Shown here one piece after another: positions 61,266-64,000 of a DNA stretch of 64,000 nucleotides. Origin of the DNA: Natronoarchaeum rubrum. Lineage in GTDB: Archaea > Halobacteriota > Halobacteria > Halobacteriales > Natronoarchaeaceae. Below the pieces are notes generated by a model that had not been told where the DNA came from, made no database searches, and saw only the letters and a list, made by a program, of their open reading frames with translations. Positions within the stretch are counted from its first letter, which is position 1. Each line of letters starts with the position of its first letter. The stretch covers positions 434,001 through 498,000 of the forward strand of contig NZ_JANHDP010000004.1 of NCBI RefSeq assembly GCF_024494695.1, written 5' to 3'. Both the position numbers and the translations under genes were made by a program.

Positions 61266-62243
61266 ATGGCGCAGACAGACAGCTTCCCCGACTACGTCGA
61301 CGTCGACTACAGCGCAGGCGAAGGCGAGGACCCCGAGGACTACTCCTCGGTCAACGACAAGATCGAGAAGGCCATCGAGGTCACCCGCGAGGGCCTCGAA
61401 GCCTACGAGAACCCCGCGGTCATGTGGACCGGCGGGAAAGACTCGACGCTGACGCTGTACTTCATCAAGGAGGTCGCGGAGAAGTTCGACCTCGAAGTGC
61501 CGCCGGCGGTGTTCATCGACCACTACCAGCACTTCGACGGGATCCACGACTTCGTCGACCACTGGGCCGACGAGTGGGATCTCGATGTCATCTACGCGCG
61601 CAACGAGGACGTCGGCGAGTACGTCGACGAGAACGGCCTCGAACCCGGCGACGACATCCCCATCGACGCCCTCTCGGAGCACAACCAGCACCACGTCCGC
61701 GAGATCCTCGAGTACGAGGAGGAGGACTTCCCGTTCCTGCTGGACACCTACGTCGGCAACCACCTGCTCAAGACGGTGGCGCTCAACGACGCTCTCGAGG
61801 AGTACGACATCGACGGCGTCATCTCCGGCGTCCGCTGGGACGAGCAGGAGGCCCGCGCCGACGAGACGTTCTTCTCCCCGCGCCACGACCCCGACATCTA
61901 CCCGCCCCACGACCGCGTCCAGCCCATCCTCCAGTTCGACGAGGCCGCGGTCTGGGACGCCTTCTGGCACTTCGTCGTCCCCGACACCGTCGAGGGCTTC
62001 CCCGAGGAGGGCTACGTCCCCGAAGCCGACGACGACCTGCCCAACGGCCTCACCCAGGAGGACATCCCCGTCTCGCCCAAGTACTTCGCGGGCTTCCGCT
62101 CGCTGGGTAGCGAGGTCAGCACCGAGAAGACCACCGAGGACCCCGCCTGGCTGCAGGACCTCGACGACACGACCGAGCGCGCCGGCCGCGCCCAGGACAA
62201 GGAGGACCTGATGGAGCGCCTGCGCGACCTCGGCTACATGTAA
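61266..62243 (+). CDS. PAPS reductase-family PP-loop protein
   Basis: A 325-residue protein. The PP-loop is MWTGGKDSTLT (about residues 56-66). The later segments ISGVRWDEQEARADETFFSPRHD, HDRVQPILQF and WDAFW match the PAPS/APS reductase family. The redox Cys of true sulfate reductases is not seen in a typical ECG motif, so it may be an adenylating or sulfur-transfer relative. Some haloarchaeal members are annotated CysH-like. ATG 61266 gives a normal acidic N-terminus. Confidence 0.8.
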   Translation: MAQTDSFPDYVDVDYSAGEGEDPEDYSSVNDKIEKAIEVTREGLEAYENPAVMWTGGKDSTLTLYFIKEVAEKFDLEVPPAVFIDHYQHFDGIHDFVDHWADEWDLDVIYARNEDVGEYVDENGLEPGDDIPIDALSEHNQHHVREILEYEEEDFPFLLDTYVGNHLLKTVALNDALEEYDIDGVISGVRWDEQEARADETFFSPRHDPDIYPPHDRVQPILQFDEAAVWDAFWHFVVPDTVEGFPEEGYVPEADDDLPNGLTQEDIPVSPKYFAGFRSLGSEVSTEKTTEDPAWLQDLDDTTERAGRAQDKEDLMERLRDLGYM

Positions 62244-62415
62244 GCTCGGTCGTACGGTAACTGGTCGAGCGCTGAGTCGCACGACGAACGCTTTTTTTTG
62301 GCGCGGCGTTAGGAGTCGGGAGCGCCGCTACCCGCTCGAACGGTGTTCAGATCGACCAAGTAAGCTGTCAGTGACGGGTAAGCTACCGATCACCAGAAAC
62401 GCGGTCCGCTATGTG

Positions 62416-62448
62416 ATTAGTAAACCTAATTTCAGGTGAGATCTCACC
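62416..62448. promoter_or_regulatory. Two palindromes upstream of the dehydrogenase
   Basis: ATTAG-TAAAC-CTAAT (62416-62430) is followed by the perfect palindrome GGTGAGATCTCACC (62435-62448). They lie 84-116 bases before ATG 62532 in an otherwise gene-free stretch, so regulator sites are likely. Confidence 0.5.
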
Positions 62449-62531
62449 ACACATTTCGTTGATTGTCGATGTATAGGCAGACAATAGCGGTAGTACCAGC
62501 ACTTTTTGCCAAGGTTGTTTTTAGCTATGGT

Positions 62532-63581
62532 ATGAAAGCTGTTCAGTTCTCAGAGCACGGTCGCAGAGACGTTCTCGAATACGACGACTTCGACGACCCA
62601 AAGATAGACCGCAGTGAGGTCCTGGTCGATGTGAAAGCCGGTGCACTGAACCACCTTGACGTCTTCACACGGATGGGACTTGGTGCACTCAACCGCCTCG
62701 ATCTAGAGATGCCACACATACCCGGCAGTGACGCTGCTGGCGTCGTTGAGGAGGTGGGCGAAGACGTCGAACGCTTCGAACCGGGAGACCGGGTCGCAAT
62801 CTCTGCAGGGCTGGCTTGCGGGCACTGTGAGTTCTGTCGTGACGGAGACCCGACGCTGTGCGCTGACTTTCAGATCATCGGTGAGCACGTCCGGGGTGTC
62901 CACAGCGAGAAGACGGCGGTGCCCTCGGAGAATCTCGTGCCCGTCCCAGAGGGAGTTGATTGGGAAACAGCGGCCGCAGCACCGCTGGTCTTCCAGACGG
63001 CGTGGCGGATGCTCGTTACCCGGGCGGAACTCAAGCCCGGCGAATCGATTCTTGTTCTCGGTGCCAGCGGGGGGGTTGGCCATGCCGCTGTCCAAATTGC
63101 CGACTACATCGGTGCGGAGGTGTACGCGACTGCCAGTACCGAGGAGAAACTGGAGTACGCCTCCGACATCGGTGCTGACCATACGATCAACTACGACGAG
63201 ACGAACTTCGCCGACGAAATTGCCGATGCGACCGACAAGCGCGGCGTCGACGTGGTGGTCGACCACATCGGCAAGGCCACTTGGCAGGATTCACTTGCCA
63301 GCCTCGTGAAGGGTGGAAGAATAGTTACATGTGGAGCTACGACAGGTCGCGACCCCGAAACGGATATCAACCGTATCTTCTGGAACCAGTTAGAGATTCA
63401 CGGCTCGACTATGGGGGCACCTGGCGAAGTCGACGACGTACTCGAACTCGTCTGGGAGGGCGAGTTCGAACCTCACGTTCGCGAGACGCTCCCGATGAGC
63501 AAAATTCAGCGCGCCCACGAAATCATCGAAGAGCGTGAAGGCTTCGGAAAGGTCGTGGTCGTTCCAGACAGTGAACTGTAG
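62532..63581 (+). CDS. Zinc-type medium-chain dehydrogenase/reductase
   Basis: A 349-residue protein. It has the structural zinc Cys cluster (ACGHCEFCRDGDPTLC, about residues 94-109) and a Rossmann motif LGASGGVGHAAVQ. The catalytic-zinc Cys of alcohol dehydrogenases is replaced (ALNHLDVFTR), so it is more likely a quinone oxidoreductase or enoyl-reductase relative. ATG 62532 (MKAVQF) is the family start. Codon use is slightly less GC-biased than in neighbours. Confidence 0.82.
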   Translation: MKAVQFSEHGRRDVLEYDDFDDPKIDRSEVLVDVKAGALNHLDVFTRMGLGALNRLDLEMPHIPGSDAAGVVEEVGEDVERFEPGDRVAISAGLACGHCEFCRDGDPTLCADFQIIGEHVRGVHSEKTAVPSENLVPVPEGVDWETAAAAPLVFQTAWRMLVTRAELKPGESILVLGASGGVGHAAVQIADYIGAEVYATASTEEKLEYASDIGADHTINYDETNFADEIADATDKRGVDVVVDHIGKATWQDSLASLVKGGRIVTCGATTGRDPETDINRIFWNQLEIHGSTMGAPGEVDDVLELVWEGEFEPHVRETLPMSKIQRAHEIIEEREGFGKVVVVPDSEL

Positions 63582-63762
63582 TTCCGGTTGACCCCCGCAG
63601 TTGAGGCCCACATTCGAGATCGCAGGTGAACAAATCCCCTTCTTTTCGTTCAGGTCCTCTCTTATCGCGTAGAAGATACTCAGATTTGCTTCGCAGTGGC
63701 TTCTTCCAGATAGCAACGAGAAGAACGCGCCAGCATCTTCAGAGAACACCAGATCCAGACAG

Positions 63763-64000
63763 TCACTCCCGCCGAACGTCCCGATTCGTCACACGCGCCG
63801 TCTCGACGACCTGCGCCGACCGATCGACCGTCACCCGCAACACCTCCCCGCCCCGCTCGATCGGCACGACCACCCGGAACGGCTCCTCGGAGACGATTTC
63901 GGCGTCGGCGTCGTCGATGCAGAAGGGAAACTCCCAGAACGGCCGCCCGTCGACGGCGTCGCCGTGGTCCCAGAGAAAGGCGACGACGGCGGGATCGGCC
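63763..64000 (-). CDS. C-terminal part of an unknown gene (5' end outside window)
   Basis: The frame is open from the right edge to a TGA stop at 63763-63765 and codes about 79 residues: ADPAVVAFLWDHGDAVDGRP, then a beta-rich part (FRVVVPIERGG, VLRVTVDRSAQVVETARV) ending DVRRE. GC-rich codon use supports a real gene. Family not recognised. Confidence 0.65.
   Translation of the reverse strand, partial: ADPAVVAFLWDHGDAVDGRPFWEFPFCIDDADAEIVSEEPFRVVVPIERGGEVLRVTVDRSAQVVETARVTNRDVRRE

Noticed and set aside
63390..63749. 119-residue minus-strand frame at the end of the dehydrogenase
   Set aside because: About half of it is antisense to the dehydrogenase and the rest has no recognised motif; too weak to call.

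Overview
The window is chromosomal DNA from a haloarchaeon (class Halobacteria). Most of it is GC-rich with strongly acidic proteins. Many genes have leaderless promoters, with a TATA box 22-30 bases before the start codon. Marker genes agree: ftsZ2 with the RHH regulators CdrS and CdrL, NcsA-type tRNA thiolase, a geranylgeranyl reductase, haloarchaeal glucose dehydrogenase with its regulator GfcR, HalOD1 and HTH_10 proteins, Tat lipoproteins and a PGF-CTERM-like surface protein. The genus cannot be fixed from the sequence.

Layout. 1-10,118 is core: the end of an Mrp ATPase, small membrane proteins, aldo/keto reductase, geranylgeranyl reductase, a lipoprotein, ncsA, the cdrL-cdrS-ftsZ2 division cluster and tRNA-Tyr(GUA). 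10,102-32,347 is an integrated element in the 3' end of that tRNA, bounded by a 17-bp perfect repeat. Its left part is a pleolipovirus-like structural operon: small Zn-finger and RHH proteins, VP3-like membrane protein, Tat-exported VP4-like spike, two membrane proteins and a VP8-like ATPase. Next comes an AT-rich block (17.1-23.5 kb) rich in nucleases: McrA-like SRA-HNH, two or three other PD-(D/E)XK-like proteins and a two-domain Mrr-like protein. Then follow a compact SNJ2-type integrase and an orphan CARF-wHTH regulator. The right part has two PhiH1-type repressors and an operon of Zn-finger proteins, a PCNA homologue, a TGT/DpdA-like transglycosylase, a DUF6884-like protein, a DNA methyltransferase and a second, full-length integrase next to the right att site.

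32.4-43.7 kb is core metabolism. An HTH_10 regulator, APC permease, M20 deacylase and PLP racemase-like protein look like one amino-acid utilisation unit. Glucose dehydrogenase, GfcR and a KDPG-aldolase-type enzyme belong to the semi-phosphorylative Entner-Doudoroff pathway. 43,736-49,156 is a second island, AT-rich, inserted at the 3' end of a conserved protein gene and bounded by a 21-bp repeat with one mismatch. It carries a pentapeptide-repeat/ion-channel fusion, a tyrosine-recombinase-like protein lacking catalytic residues, a wHTH protein, a truncated nuclease remnant, an RHH protein and a DUF4145-like protein.

49.3-64 kb is core again: patatin phospholipase, HalOD1 protein, a complete peptide/nickel-type ABC importer with a double ATPase, a PGF-CTERM-like protein, a spermidine-synthase-like protein with an internally duplicated membrane domain, a PAPS-reductase-family protein, a zinc-type dehydrogenase and a partial gene at the right edge.

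The most unusual material is the tRNA-Tyr element. It joins a pleolipovirus-like virion module, a nuclease island, two unrelated integrases and a possible DNA-modification cassette (TGT-like plus DUF6884 plus methyltransferase) beside its own sliding clamp. No replication initiator was recognised in it.
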